This document shows positions 1-13,164 of a stretch of 64,000 nt of DNA, one piece after another. The position numbers were made by a program, and so were the translations under genes. The notes under the pieces are model-generated. The model was not told the DNA's origin. It made no database searches and saw nothing but the letters and a program-made list of their open reading frames with translations. The stretch's first letter is position 1, and every line of letters begins with the position of its first letter. The stretch comes from Macrolepiota albuminosa (taxonomy: Eukaryota; Basidiomycota; Agaricomycetes; Agaricales; Agaricaceae), in NCBI GenBank assembly GCA_027475525.1, contig JAMWFC010000086.1, positions 575,622 through 639,621 of the forward strand, written 5' to 3'.

Positions 1-1799
1 TGGTGGGGTGGAGGGGAAGAAGTAGACCGGTTAGCTGAATGAAACGAAAACATCATTTCTTGTTCAAGGTTGCTTCTTATTCTGTTTTGCCGCGAAATTT
101 TACTTCCATGTGCCCTCCCGAGTTTGTGCCGGACATATCAAGAGCAATAACAAGGACAGACAAATCACAAAGTTTAATCATGCACCGAGAGGGGGCATAC
201 ACCAACCGCAGAAAGTGCGCTGTACGACAAAACATGGAGCAGAAGACGGAAGCAAATGCCAGCCATCAACCTTATCACTGTGGTTGATGAAAAGCTAAAG
301 CGTGGACGTCTTGAGAAGATTGAAATCGTATCATATCCAAAAGGCAGGCTACCCGCAGATGGAAAGAGTCCCAACAAGGCCAGGCCGTCCTAGATCATGC
401 GTTTATAGTCCATCATACTAAGCGTGAGTCGCATGTCTTTACGATCCATCAGCCGTTAGCCCATAACCTCATTAGAAGGGCAGTTGATCGAAAGTTGATC
501 ATGTCGGGAGAAATACAAGAATAAGGTCAGAGTACAAAGCCCATTATTGTTTACAATAGCGGGTTGGAGTACTTATGCCTGATTGGGAAATAGTACGTTG
601 CTTCGCTTGAGGGCGTGGAGTGAAGTGGGGCCAGAAGCACTGGACAATTTCAAAAACTACGGCTGTCCCAAGATAGTGGTCATAAATAGTATTGATTTTT
701 CCGAGAGCTTGGTCAAGTGGGAGTAAAGGGTGATCCAGAAGGAAAAGATGTCTTGATGCTTCAACACACAAATACACTGTGTGTTCAATAAGATCAGAAG
801 GGTTGAGTGGACAGGGAAGAGTTGGATTGGAATCGCGAGAACGGAGACAGATGTTAGTACAAATGTAAGTCTATGATAATCAATGGTTCCTGAGGTGTAC
901 ACTAGTGTCTTTCTTCCTATTACATATGACGTTGACAGTATGACTGGATGTGTGAAGTAACAAAATTTCGTACTGGCCGCACTCCCCAGCCTCTCCTGCC
1001 GAGAGAATCAATCTCCTGGAAGTTTGCATAAGATTAATGGGTATCGATTTGCATGAGGGTGTAATGAGTACTTTGTCTTTACAGGGGTTGGCCAAGGCAG
1101 TCCTGATTATTACGATTTACGGCAAACTTTTGAATGACATAAAAGCTTTACTTCACTTGAATGAGACATGACTGGTATGTCCTGTCATGAGAACGTATTG
1201 ACGTCGACTGAGAGGTGTAAGTCGGAGCAAGAACGGACAGCTTCAGGGAGTACTAGGACAAATCTGTCCAACTTGTCGAACTGTCCAGGAAGCGATAACA
1301 TAAGAGAGCGTACAGGGCCATCTTTTTTTTTGATTTCATCTGGCGATCGAGTTTCTATAGTTCAGTACTGCAGCCTCAACACGGACTGTCGGCTAATATC
1401 CGTGAATCTGTGGGTTTCATTGAGCAGAATTACGTCGGATGATGAATGAAAGAGCTCCAGGTCAAGAATAAAAGACTGTCTATACGGGAGGCTCGAAATG
1501 ACAAGCTGAAAGAATGATGAGGGAGTTGCCAAGTTATGATCTGATCTAGAGTCCGCCACAACGTGGTTCCGAGTTTGATCGGCCCTGTTTGCACCCCTTG
1601 TACCTGATCTCAAACAATCATCACTACACTCATTTGGCTCGGACCTCCTCTTTGAGAACGTGAAGCGTCGATTCGTGAGAGGACCTCGTGTAAGAAACAT
1701 TCTCTCAGAATCTCTCGGTAAGCAGATGCGGCGAATCTGCACTTTGGTATAATTTTACAACACCCCTGTAGCCGTTTTCCTACTTAAACCCGTGCTATA
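1..1799. other. No supported gene
   Basis: Open frames here are short, overlap one another on both strands and show no family motif, signal peptide or exon-like continuation. I see no coding gene. The last ~60 bases probably carry the 5' leader of the phosphatase gene that follows. Confidence 0.5.
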
Positions 1800-1863
1800 A
1801 TGAAAGTTGCTCGACAGAGCTGCTGACCCCAGAGTTGTAACGATTCCACTACCCTGTTCAGCT

Positions 1864-2456
1864 ATGATTCGCTTCGAGAATATGCCTGTCGAGGTCATGC
1901 AGGCGATATGCACGCCGATGCACCAAATCTCGCCGCCTCAAGGATCACTACCTGGTATGCTTTACCTTGGATCCTTATCTGCAGTCCAGGACAGGGATCT
2001 CCTCGCTCATCACGGAATTTCGCATCTCGTACAAGTCCTCGATGCATCATGGATACCTGTTTCTGAAAAAGATGGTTTCAATTGTCATCGGATACAAATT
2101 CATGACCAGACCACCGTCGACCTGAAACCCCATCTTGAAGCTGCATGCAACTACATTGACCGAGCACTTCGGAATGGTAGAAATGTCCTTGTTCACTGCC
2201 AACAGGTTAGTTTTGGACGATCGACTACATCATTTTCTGATATTTCTTCGTCATACCTTTTTAGGGCATCTCACGAAGTCCGGCTATTGTCATCGCGTAT
2301 CTCATTCGAAATCACGGAATGTCGTATGACAATGCTTTGACATATGTAAAACGAAAACGGGCTTGCGTCCAGCCCAATCCTGGATTTGTTGCCGCGCTAA
2401 GGGAATGGGAAGCGGACTGGCGTCGGCCTTCCGCCCCACGCCGCTTCACCACGTAG
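1864..2456 (+). CDS. Small dual-specificity protein phosphatase
   Basis: Predicted to remove phosphate from Tyr and Ser/Thr residues of proteins through a cysteinyl-phosphate intermediate. Two exons, 1864-2205 and 2265-2456, joined by a 59-bp phase-0 GT-AG intron, give 177 residues, a normal size for an atypical DUSP. The signature loop HCQQGISRSP (HCxxGxSRS) straddles the intron: HCQQ ends exon 1 and GISRSP opens exon 2. The early motif PGMLYLGSLSAVQD and the Asp-containing HDQTTVDL segment also match the fold. The C-terminal tail RRFTT is short, so this is a catalytic domain with no added targeting domain. The start was set at the ATG at 1864; a second in-frame ATG lies at 1882. A short upstream ORF (ATG at 1800, 8 codons) could dampen translation. 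Substrate is unknown. Confidence 0.85.
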
Positions 2457-3692
2457 GACGCTGGTGAGCACCATAATCTCAGACATGCGGTTGACGACGA
2501 CGGTGACGTCAGACAGCTTGGGCGCGGCTATAGCATCTGTTCCTGCCTAAATTTTCACCCGTCTGCCACTTATCTTCCATTGGACTTACTCCATTCAATC
2601 ACGTATCATGGATTTTCTATACCTTCAGATTTTTTGGGTTGGGATTCATACCGGCGTCGTCATCGCGAGGGCGTCGCTATACTGCATACCTCTTAGGATT
2701 GGATATTTATTTGCGCCGTTATGATAGAAACGCGAGACGTCGCCGTACTTATAGTTATCGTTGTTGTAGTAATCATGCTCGCTTTAGTTTGTTGTAGCCA
2801 AATGAACGATTAGGTTCAAATGCTGGGATTTATGGTCTAGCTTGAGAGTCCACAGGTCGAAGGTTCTTTGATGCATTGAGTTGACACATTGACTCAGTAC
2901 TTTAAAAAATGGTGGCTCGCACGGTAGTAAAGGATTTAGGAGATTTTCAATCCTCAGAGACTCGGAATGAGTCAATAGTTAATTTACGGCAAGTGATTAT
3001 GGAGAAAGTTTGCATTACACCCGTCACAAGCATAAGACTTTCATAACCGGAATGTAATGAATCTTTAATCAGATATCATCCAGATATAACCAGCAGTATA
3101 TGAACACTGAGTACTGAGGGACTCCTCTTTGTCAAAAGAAGATGTCTAAGATAATTTAAGATTGAATCACGTGTATCCCGCTTACTCACGTCATACTAAC
3201 GTGACTTCAGCGACACGTGATTAATAAAAGAAATTTTTCTTTCATTTTTTCTTCATTCCTTTGCCCGTAATACCCGCTTCCGAGCCTCTCGTCGGGTTCA
3301 ATCCAGCGCTGATCTGCACTGAAGGTTCACAAATTTGATTCTTCATGCGTCCATTGCTGTGCATGACTGTATTTTTTCCACGAAAATAATTTTTCAATAT
3401 CTGGTTTGAACACGCGCCACAATACGCTGGTTTTGATAGCCGCGGAGTTGTTCAGAGTGTTTTTTGAGCTGCTTGAAATCTAGGAGGTTGAGGAATATAG
3501 AGTTAAAAGGCGCATTCGAATTCCGCTCAGTGCTCAAAGTTCACAACCGAGAGAGTGAGCGATGCGCACTGCCACGATCATGATCGACGAATGTTTTTGA
3601 CGGATTGAAAAACGGGCGCGATCAGCGCTTCCCGCACCCGCGTCGGTCCAGCGTTGAAAAAAAAAGACTGGCTTAGACGCTTCAGTCCGTGG
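2457..3692. other. Intergenic, no supported gene
   Basis: No continuous coding signal on either strand. The right part is the upstream region of the AA9 gene and contains CACGTG-type E-box sequences near 3170 and 3214, which could be transcription-factor sites but are too short to assign. Confidence 0.5.
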
Positions 3693-3699
3693 TATAAAA
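3693..3699 (+). promoter_or_regulatory. TATA box of the AA9 gene
   Basis: TATAAAA lies about 97 bp before the ATG at 3790. It is followed by a pyrimidine-rich leader (many TCT/CTC runs, 3711-3785) typical of strongly expressed fungal genes. Confidence 0.6.
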
Positions 3700-3789
3700 G
3701 GATGATTGGTCTCTCTCCAGTCGTCCATCAACAACCTTCTATCTCTATATCTATTCCTTCCTTTCGAAGACATTCTCTCTTTATCTATA

Positions 3790-4661
3790 ATGAAGTTTAC
3801 AACTTCCTTCTTCGGCCTCGCTGCCATCGCCCACACCGCTTCTGCTCATTGTAAGTTCTCGAACTTGACTGATTTATTATGATTTGCTAAATAACTGGAA
3901 GACATGTTCACTACCCTCGTACACGGCACCGAAGGCTCAACTGCCGCCGTCCGCCAGGCGCAAAATAACTCGCCAGTCAGGCCCGTCACCTCCCTGGATA
4001 TGAGGTGCAACACCAATGCTATTCCTGCCAAGGAAACGATCACCGTCTCTGCTGGTGATACCGTGGGCTTCAGGCTCTCCGCCGCAATTTTCCATCAGGG
4101 CCCTGCTTCTATCTACCTCGGCAAGGCACCCGGAAACGCCGCTGACTGGGATGGCAGTGGTGAGAACTGGTTCAAGGTATGTCTTGTATCCTTTATACAA
4201 CTGAGTGTTCGTCACTGACTTTGTGGTGCAGATCGCTGAGTGGGGCGCAACATATAAGCCCTTCACCTTCACCGACTTGGGTAAAACTGAGTTGACAACT
4301 ACCATCCCCAAGGACACGCCCTCTGGCCAGGTACGCTCCTACAGGTTCTCTGACCTCTATTCTGTGCTCACTTATCTGTGATTAGTACCTCGTTCGTGCT
4401 GAACAAACTGCCCTACACGTTCTCCCTCCAGAATTCTATGTGGGCTGCGCCCAAATCAACGTCGTCAACGGAGGCTCTGGTAACCCACCCAAGGTCTCCA
4501 TCCCTGGCCACATCAGCCCTAACGGTTAGATTTCTTTCCCTCTTCATCTCGGTGGCGCATATTAATCAGACCTTCTAGACCCTAGTATCAACGTTGACAT
4601 CTACCAAGTTCCTTCCCCCACTTCGTACAAGGTCCCTGGCCCTGCCGTCTGGCGCGGATAG
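3790..4661 (+). CDS. Secreted AA9 lytic polysaccharide monooxygenase
   Basis: Copper enzyme that oxidatively cleaves cellulose or related glucans outside the cell. Five exons (3790-3850, 3902-4176, 4232-4330, 4386-4524, 4579-4661) joined at GT-AG sites give 218 residues. Residues 1-19 are a signal peptide ending AHTASA; the mature protein then starts with His-Tyr, placing the copper-binding N-terminal His exactly at the cleavage site. The second copper His is in FHQGP (about residue 85), the axial Tyr is in EFYVGCAQI, and the second-sphere His is in TALH. The end is PGPAVWRG with no carbohydrate-binding module, linker or GPI signal, so it is a minimal single-domain form. The first intron falls one codon after the His1 codon. 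The neighbouring GMC oxidoreductase could once have supplied H2O2 or electrons, but it is now dead. Regioselectivity cannot be read from sequence. Confidence 0.9.
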
Positions 4662-5203
4662 GTTCAAATCTACCTTTGGTACATTAATTGATTATTTGTA
4701 ATCTCCTCTTAATTGTATATCCCTTATATGTACTGTACACCTCCCTAATAATCATCTATTCCCACTTAGCTTTGGTTCCACTTATGAAGAAACCCAGCAA
4801 AATCCTTCGACATTCTCAATTATTTCTTCTTTTGGAGTTCACAGTTGCGAAACAAGATCGTGTTAGTGATAACTGCTCATCCGCTACTAAGTATAGGAAT
4901 TTCTTTCTAGTTCGAAAGTGACGCCCCCATCCATCTTCAGATTCCTACCTATACCCAGGCCTAGCCTGCACAAGAGCTTTGAGCTCGGCCCAATGCCTTG
5001 GAAAGCCCTATCCCCTCTGAGCCTGGCCCAATGAACCGAATCGGGCTTTGCAAATAACTGATATCAGAGTACTTGGGCCCGAGTAGACCCGGTAGGCTGC
5101 GCTGATGGCTTCATCAAAGGTCTTTCATATTTATGTAAATATGTAACATTGATGTAACATTGTACAAGATAAAATCAGAGGACCCGATGGCAGTACCATA
5201 TGA
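4662..5203. other. Intergenic between convergent genes
   Basis: AT-rich 3' flank of the AA9 gene followed by a C/T-rich stretch (4930-5090). This is the shared downstream region of two convergent genes; I see no ORF with support. Confidence 0.5.
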
Positions 5204-7507
5204 TTACGCATTTCTGATGAGGTCTGCAGCACGTTCCGCTATAGCATAAACAATTGCTTGAAAATGAGCTCCGAATGCAAATGGCTGAGATGGATATTGG
5301 AGAGACAGGAAGTTAGACCGCGGGAAATAAATACAGCCCCAGATACGCACGAGAACAGAAGCATCAACTACGCGTAAACCTGCTGCGCCTTTGACCTTCA
5401 AATCTGGCCCAACGACACCACCGTTTTCCTGGCTATTTGAAATTTTAGCTGTGCCAGCGGCATGATTGAAGCTTGACGCAAAGCTCTTGATGTAGTCCTT
5501 GATCGCAGCATCAGAAGTCAAATTTGCACTATCTACATAGGGAGCATTGATATAATCTTTCCATGCAGGAGCTTGAAGAAAACGTTGGGCCATCTTCACG
5601 GCTTCCGTCATAATCGAAATGTCGATGTCTTCAGTGAGCATATTTGGGTTAATCAGCGGTTGCACAAAAGGATCAATGGATGCAAGCTGCACAGATCCAC
5701 CTATGTATACATGTACACAGTTAGTCGAGAAGGATCGCAGTGATTCAAAATTGAGAAGGCCAACGTGATTCTGGTGCAGTTACGGCAATGCATGTGGAAA
5801 TATAATTTCCTGTTGCAGGTGGGGGTTGACTGAAGGAAAAAAATGCGTTCTGAGAGCAAGAAGACAGTCAGGGTCAGGTAATTATCATAACAATACGTCC
5901 CACGACTTACCGTGAAAACCAATTCAAAGTGTGGAGTTACAGGGCCACCAGCAGGATCCTTTCTGCCTTTCAATATGTTAGACGATTTAGGCAGGCGGAA
6001 GAAACCGATGTTGTTTGCGGCGGGATTATTAGCAAGTGGTCCTTGATGGTTCGTGTCGTATTCATTAAGTGCCGCTTGTAAGGCTTCAGGAAAGTGATCG
6101 AGTTGATCGTAGGTGTTGTTACTGTTAACAGACCACTGTAATGCGACAAACGGATGATCAAACATGTTTTTCCCGACATCTGGAAGGTTCACGATAGGCT
6201 TAATACCGAATTTGCGGAGGCTTTGGGAGTCTCCTATGCCAGAAAGCATCAGGAGCTGAGGGGTTCCAATAGCTCCTGCTGTAAGTAATATTTCTTTCGA
6301 AGCAGTCACGAAATGGGATGGACCTACAGGAGGTATTCTATGATTGATCAAAATCTCTTTCAATCAAGCAAGAAATACCCACTTTGACCCGTCTGTGAGA
6401 ATTGTACTTTATTAAAGGTAGGCGTAGTAGCCTTACGAGCTGCTTGGACTAGTTTCGTTACGTGGCCGTTTACAAGGACATCAAGGTTTGACCGTTGTGA
6501 TAGGATAGGTGTCAGGAAGGCCGTGGCCGCGCTACTTCATTTACCATTTGCAATAGTAGATTGTAAAGTACCTGAAGGTTCACTATTATTAGCAAGAATT
6601 CGTCGTTATACGACTCCGTTTCATATTTACCAAGCCCGAGTGGATTACCCGAGTTCATATCTAAATTGAAAGGAAACTCTGATTTGAGCTGAATCGTCGT
6701 ATTGAGGACAAGTGAGTCAATAGGCAGCCCCATCGCAGGAAGGCTGGTTAGAAGGGGGCCCTTTGTCCCATGATACTTTGGATTTATCTGGCCCGTTGTG
6801 TTGTGGCTATCAGCGGGGGCTGTCAGGGTCTCTGACTGACGAAGGAGTAAGCAATCATAAACGAATGGTTCACGTAATTGATATCTGCCTTGAGGAAATA
6901 AGGGAACATCTTCTTCCATGACCACCCATTGTCACCAGAAATACGAGCGAATTGATCCCAGTCGTCAGAAGAGCCCCGCGTGTAAAACATATAATCTAGT
7001 GCACTATGACAAGATTTTCGCTTTGAGTGCTGAGAATCGACCTACTGATGGAACTACTTCCTCCGAGAACGTGGCCACGGGGTAAGGAAATTGAGCGGTT
7101 ATCAAAACCTGCTTGAGCGGTTGTAGTATAGTTCCAGTCAAACTTGGTCTTTGTCGCGTTACCCACGAAGAAAGGGACTTGAATGAGGTCATCGTTTGAG
7201 GCGACATTTCTAGAAAGATCGTGAGTTCGTATGGCATACTAGTAGAACTATTGGACATACGACCCGCCAGCTTCGATGACTAGAACTGTGTTTGCAGGAT
7301 CCTCTGTCAAACGATTCGCAAGAACGCTGCCAGCAGTTCCACCTTAAGCGAAACGGTCAAATTGTTCGCTTCAAATTTGTCACCGAAACGCTCACCGCCC
7401 ACTATGATGTAGTCATATTCATGCTTTGAAAGATCTTGAGGTCGATCGAGCAGTCGAGCATGAATGAGCTCTAGTGATAAAGCTATGACCAATAGAGAAG
7501 GCTGCAT
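5204..7507 (-). pseudogene. GMC oxidoreductase (aryl-alcohol oxidase-like), disrupted
   Basis: FAD-dependent alcohol oxidase of the glucose-methanol-choline family, normally secreted and producing H2O2. The start at 7507 gives a signal-peptide-like N-terminus (MQPSLLVIALSLELIHA). The FAD-binding IIVGG is completed across an intron to GGTAGS. FDWNYTTTAQ, the second GMC signature GAIGTPQLLMLSGIG, and the C-terminal NHAAGTAKIS and FGAHFQAIVYAIAERAADLI with both active-site His are all recognisable. Three lesions are visible. (1) A TGA at 6537-6539 sits where relatives have Arg (GK-stop-SSAATAF). (2) At the intron acceptor near 7002 one base is missing, so GGSSSI(N) no longer joins in frame to ALDYMFYTRG. 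(3) The intron after MFPYFLK begins GC, not GT. The flanking introns are otherwise clean, so loss looks recent. Confidence 0.8.
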
Positions 7508-7551
7508 GCTTTGACATCAGATAGCACCGATCGTTGACTTTGTGAATTACG

Positions 7552-7565
7552 GTTTATATATATAC
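7552..7565 (-). promoter_or_regulatory. TATA box of the GMC gene
   Basis: A TATATATA-type motif on the minus strand about 50 bp before the ATG at 7507. It still looks intact although the coding region is broken. Confidence 0.45.
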
Positions 7566-9022
7566 AGAGAACCATATGCATGCCGGTGACTAAGGCGCAG
7601 GACGGCTGTGCCGCAAGACTTCTTATCCGAGTTTGCATTGACCCTTGGTTTCAGGTATGCATTACGAGCCGGGGTATCATGACGTCCGTCAGAAGTCTGA
7701 TTCACCTTACAAGTTGCTTCAATCGGAATGCGTAGTAAGCCATTGTCCACATAATTATCAATGACCACCGCACAATAATTCCGGGAGCAGTGGACATGCG
7801 ATTGTTGCGGATCTGGAAGGTAAGACTCAAGTAGTTAGAGCATGCTAGAGAAAATAGCCAAAGTAACTCGGGTTAAGCCAAACATTCCATTAGAATCAGT
7901 AAATCTTATGAACCCGAATATGCTCTTTAAATTCACATACAATCAGTGGGCTTGTTCAGGGACATTAACATGGTAAGAAACAGACATACAATGACTCTGC
8001 GTTTCGTTTTCATACCATTCGGTCGCGTGACTGTCACAGATACAGGGAAAGACGCCATTTAATTTTTTTTTTCCAGCTTGAAATGTTAGAAGAGCAGCAT
8101 AAAAATCCACAAAAGAACCTCAGACGGGTATCGGGTCGAAACGTTGAAGGACTGGTGCACAACGTGAATGTACGCAGTACTACCAAAGAAAGCATTCCAT
8201 TAATTGCTTATGTCAACACGACAGTCGTGTCAACTGGAAAAATACACTTGCTTAATAGGATTAATCTGTCTGCCATCCTAACTTGAACCCGTCTCGTACG
8301 AGCAGCCTTGGCCATTTCTTGATCTCACATTTATGGTAATGCCTCGTGCATCCTATTTCTCTTCCGTGGACTTTACTCAAATTGTGCTCCACATATCTGA
8401 TCGTGTTTGGGCACAAGTGACATGTGATGCATGTGATGTCGCGAGTATATCAGGAACAGACGGGACTATCTCTGAACGAAGCCCAAATAATGCCGACTGA
8501 AGTACGATGATTCTGTATCTCCTGCTACCTACGGCATAGCGATAATAACAGACCGTAGTGGCTGACGATGTCTGTTGATATTTGACACTTGGCTTTTTAC
8601 AACTACATTGGATAAACGAAACCAGACCTGGGCGTCACCCATTATAGCCATGTGTCTGTCAATCAACCTACCGTGGCATCGAAAATGTTATTGATAGCCA
8701 ACAAACAGGTTTTCAAATAGGTGTGATACAATTCCAACATCGACACCTACATTCGTGCTTTGATCGTAGATCTCCACCCATAAAGGAACGCCTTGCGAGT
8801 GGAATGTCACAGGATCTCGGCGGAAGAGATTACTGCAGTGCGCTATCTGAGCTGGAACAGGTAGATGAAGAACACAGCTCTCTTATATCGAGTAATTTAC
8901 TTTGTCTCAGTAATGCTAGTCACAGTGCGAGAAATCATGGAGCGTCAATTGTCGGCGATGGATGAAAAAAGATGGTTATGGCCACTTCATCAAACTTACT
9001 TCTTGCATCAAGATAATATCAT
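7566..9022. other. Intergenic, no supported gene
   Basis: Several ORFs of 60-130 codons occur on the plus strand (for example 8083-8286) but none has a motif or exon partner. The part near 9000 is antisense to the aldo-keto reductase. Confidence 0.5.
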
Positions 9023-10279
<1,257 letters not shown>

Positions 10280-10929
10280 AGTTTCTGTTGCCAGATACGC
10301 GATGACCACGCGATGACTGCTGAGATTTGAAAACTCAAGTGTCCCTCGACAGCTGACAGGTTTAAATAAGGCTCTATCATGTATCTCGCTGACGAAGATG
10401 CAGTAGTAGATGAGTAGGTTGATAAAGCCGTCGGACCGTGATTGGAGGCACACCCAGTGACGTGAGAATGGTAAAGCCTTTCGCTGTATAATCAATGGAC
10501 CGTTGGGGCACATTCAGACGTGCACAAGGTCGGAGAAGACCGAGGATTCTCAAGTGAAACTAGATCCAGCCGAGCATCAGTCCGAGATGTCCGTCTCCGA
10601 GTTGTCATAATAAGCATTCACGTTATGTTTGTTTCGGGCTGCTGGAGCGACGAATTGACAACCAGGTAGGTATACAAGTATGCCGAAAGTTGATCAAGAT
10701 TATTGTATACGTTTTACTCAAGTCCCATGGGCATACATACCTCTCTGAATTTAACTCCATCGGCTCCTGCCGCTTGTCATCTTGATTGGCCGTCGTTACC
10801 ACAATTGGAGAAATGTCGCTGGATCTGGAAGTCTGATCATGGGACTATGTAGTATGGGAAAACGCACTGTCTGAGGACAATTGACACTTTCGTATCGAGG
10901 ATGTGTAAGAGTTCTGTAGTTTGCTATGA
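10280..10929. other. Intergenic, promoter side of the reductase
   Basis: No supported ORF. A TTATTTAAA element on the minus strand near 10363-10371 is a possible TATA box about 90 bp before the reductase ATG. The remainder separates two genes on the same strand. Confidence 0.4.
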
Positions 10930-12461
10930 CTAGCATACAGGCTCATACACGAAAGCAATATTTCTCCGCGCAGCGACTTCAGCTGCCTCCTGCATCATCA
11001 AAAGATCATTTTCATCCGTGAATCCAGGTAACGTCTTTATTGTCACTGATTCCCAGCCAGTAGTCTCCAGCGCATCCGTCAGATCTTCCAGGTATAATGC
11101 CGGGACTAGGGTTGCTACAAAGGTTGTCATGGCGGATGACCGCTTTCCTTTTCCTTTCATTACAATAGACTTTGCAGTGAGAAGGTCTCCAGAGACACAA
11201 AGCTCTTCAAGAGAGCATAGCTGCGGCATGACTAGGTCTATTGCGTAATCCTCGTCCATTGATTGGCGACGAAACGGACAGGTTCTAATTGTCAGGCTCA
11301 CCAGGGAGGGGGCGGCGACTAGAAGGAATGATTTAAGATCCTGGTTAAGAGGGCCATTCAGGCGTTCAAGTTCGACTTTTTGAAGACGATGGGATGTAAA
11401 GCGCACGAATTGGCGGCCCGTTAAATGTGATGCACGAAGCTTGAGGTTTTCGATGTTGCATTGTAGCTCTGGTACCTGATGCACATGAATTTTCAGTGCT
11501 CAGTAAGCGTGAAGGCACTGACCTTATCATCAAAAGCCCTAGATGTCCATGAATATCATGAGTCCTTGGCAATTTGGGAAGATAAGAAGATGGGATCGAA
11601 CCGGTTAGACACTGTAGTTCGGAAGGCAATATCAAGTTGTCGAAGTCTATTCCATCTTGCAATGAATTGCTGGATTTCTCCAATGTTGAATTCGACAATC
11701 TTGCCCATGTGAGAGTCGTGATCATATATTGTACATCGTTCGACATTTTCGAGACGCAAAAGGATTTTCACAAATTCTCTGCGGAGTGATGCATGTATAC
11801 CCGGCAGGTGGATCGTTTTGATAGCTGTTGCACAGCTTAGGATGGTGAGGACTGCACGACATCTGGCAATGAATTGCTTCTCATTATCGATTCCCCGTGA
11901 CAGTCCTGCGTAATCCTCAAGACGGAAGCAATTCATGAGTAGTCCTCGCTCGGGCCTCATCTCCAGTGAACGCGCAACAGCCAAGAGGCTTGGTTGATGT
12001 CTGTTGCAAGTGTTCCTTGTGAAAACCGTAAAGAATGTGTCGAGCATACAAGACCAGGCCTTACACACTAGTCCGAGAGACAGTACTATCGAACGCCATC
12101 CTCTGAATTTATGTTCAACCGCAGCTTTGGCGATAGATTGTAGAATGGAAGGTGGAAGAGCTGGAAGAACCTGACAACGAGTAATGGGGAGAATTCTAGT
12201 GCTGTAAGCAGGTATTCCCATTGGTGTCTCACGGAGCCTGAACACTGTGTGAGGGTCGGTCAGGACATCGTCGTAATAAGAACGAAAGGATATATTGGTT
12301 TCAAAGAAGTTGACAAAGGATCCCAACTCGGTAGAGAAAGTCTTATCGTAGGCGATGCGAAGGTATTTGGAGGTAACAGACGGTCGGGGTTGTAAGGTAG
12401 CCCAGAACCATTCGCCTATCCTGTCGAGAACGACTTCAAAAGCAATCGTAAGAATTGGCAA
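10930..12461 (-). pseudogene. F-box/LRR-like protein with one internal stop
   Basis: Looks like one of the large, fast-evolving F-box/leucine-rich families of Agaricomycetes, which pick targets for SCF ubiquitin ligases; the family call is by overall style, not a decisive motif. The upstream part (11559-12461) has PALPPSILQSIAKAAV and GWRSIVLSLGLVCKAW, which resembles an F-box-type region, then Leu-rich segments. A phase-0 GTCAGT...CATCAG intron leads to the second part (ending at 10930 with NIAFVYEPVC), containing LRASHLTGRQFVRFTS and CSLEELCVSG. Between them the frame is open except for a TGA at 11556-11558, where CGA would restore Arg. That makes it a probable recent pseudogene, unless splicing avoids the codon. 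The true start is uncertain: the frame stays open upstream past 12500 and an acceptor-like ATCATAG lies near 12520. Confidence 0.45.
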
Positions 12462-12526
12462 GCAATTAGAATCGTCATCGTTGATATCACATGTGCCCGC
12501 TCGGGATCTGCTACGATGCGCTATGA

Positions 12527-12826
12527 TTAGCCTCCGATTGGATAATGGCTCCCAAGGTGTCGTTCGAAGCCCGTGTCTCTCTGTCTGCAGACAATCACGG
12601 ATACGCTAAGGATTTGATGAGGTGGAACATAGTCAATAACCTCAGGGATACAACACACCAGATTATTGAAAATCTCGCTTTCTTCATAAGCCAGTATCAA
12701 TCGTATCTTCGAGAAGTTGTTCCTGGTCCCCGAATCCAGAACAACAGATATCATGAAGCCATCACAATGATAAGTATAACCAGGGCCCTCATATGAGCTG
12801 AAACTGAGCCAATAATCATTACCCAT
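12527..12826 (-). other. Short ORF of unknown status upstream of the F-box-like gene
   Basis: A 99-codon frame starting MGNDYWLSFSS. No motif recognised, and an equally open frame exists on the other strand. It could be a leader exon of the F-box-like gene or chance. I do not call it a gene. Confidence 0.15.
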
Positions 12827-13164
12827 TCAATTTTGCTTCCCGTCGTACGAAACAGATATGAGAGCAGCTTAAATATCACAATAGTAACATAGTAACACGG
12901 GATACAGCTGACGCGATCTGAGAGCGATTAGATATGATCGATCCAGATAAAGCCTCAGGCAACGTGTCAAAAGTGCAACATTCGAATGGTCAGAACTACG
13001 TCGGGCATGCCGGACGAACTTTAATGTAAAGTTATAAGCAGCGTATCGATTACATAGGGGCAGCAAACATGATAAAAGATGATAAGGCACTCAATCTATA
13101 CTTAAACAGTGTATGGACAGTGAGTTACTGAAACAGCCACATAACGTTGAAGCCATACCATCGT

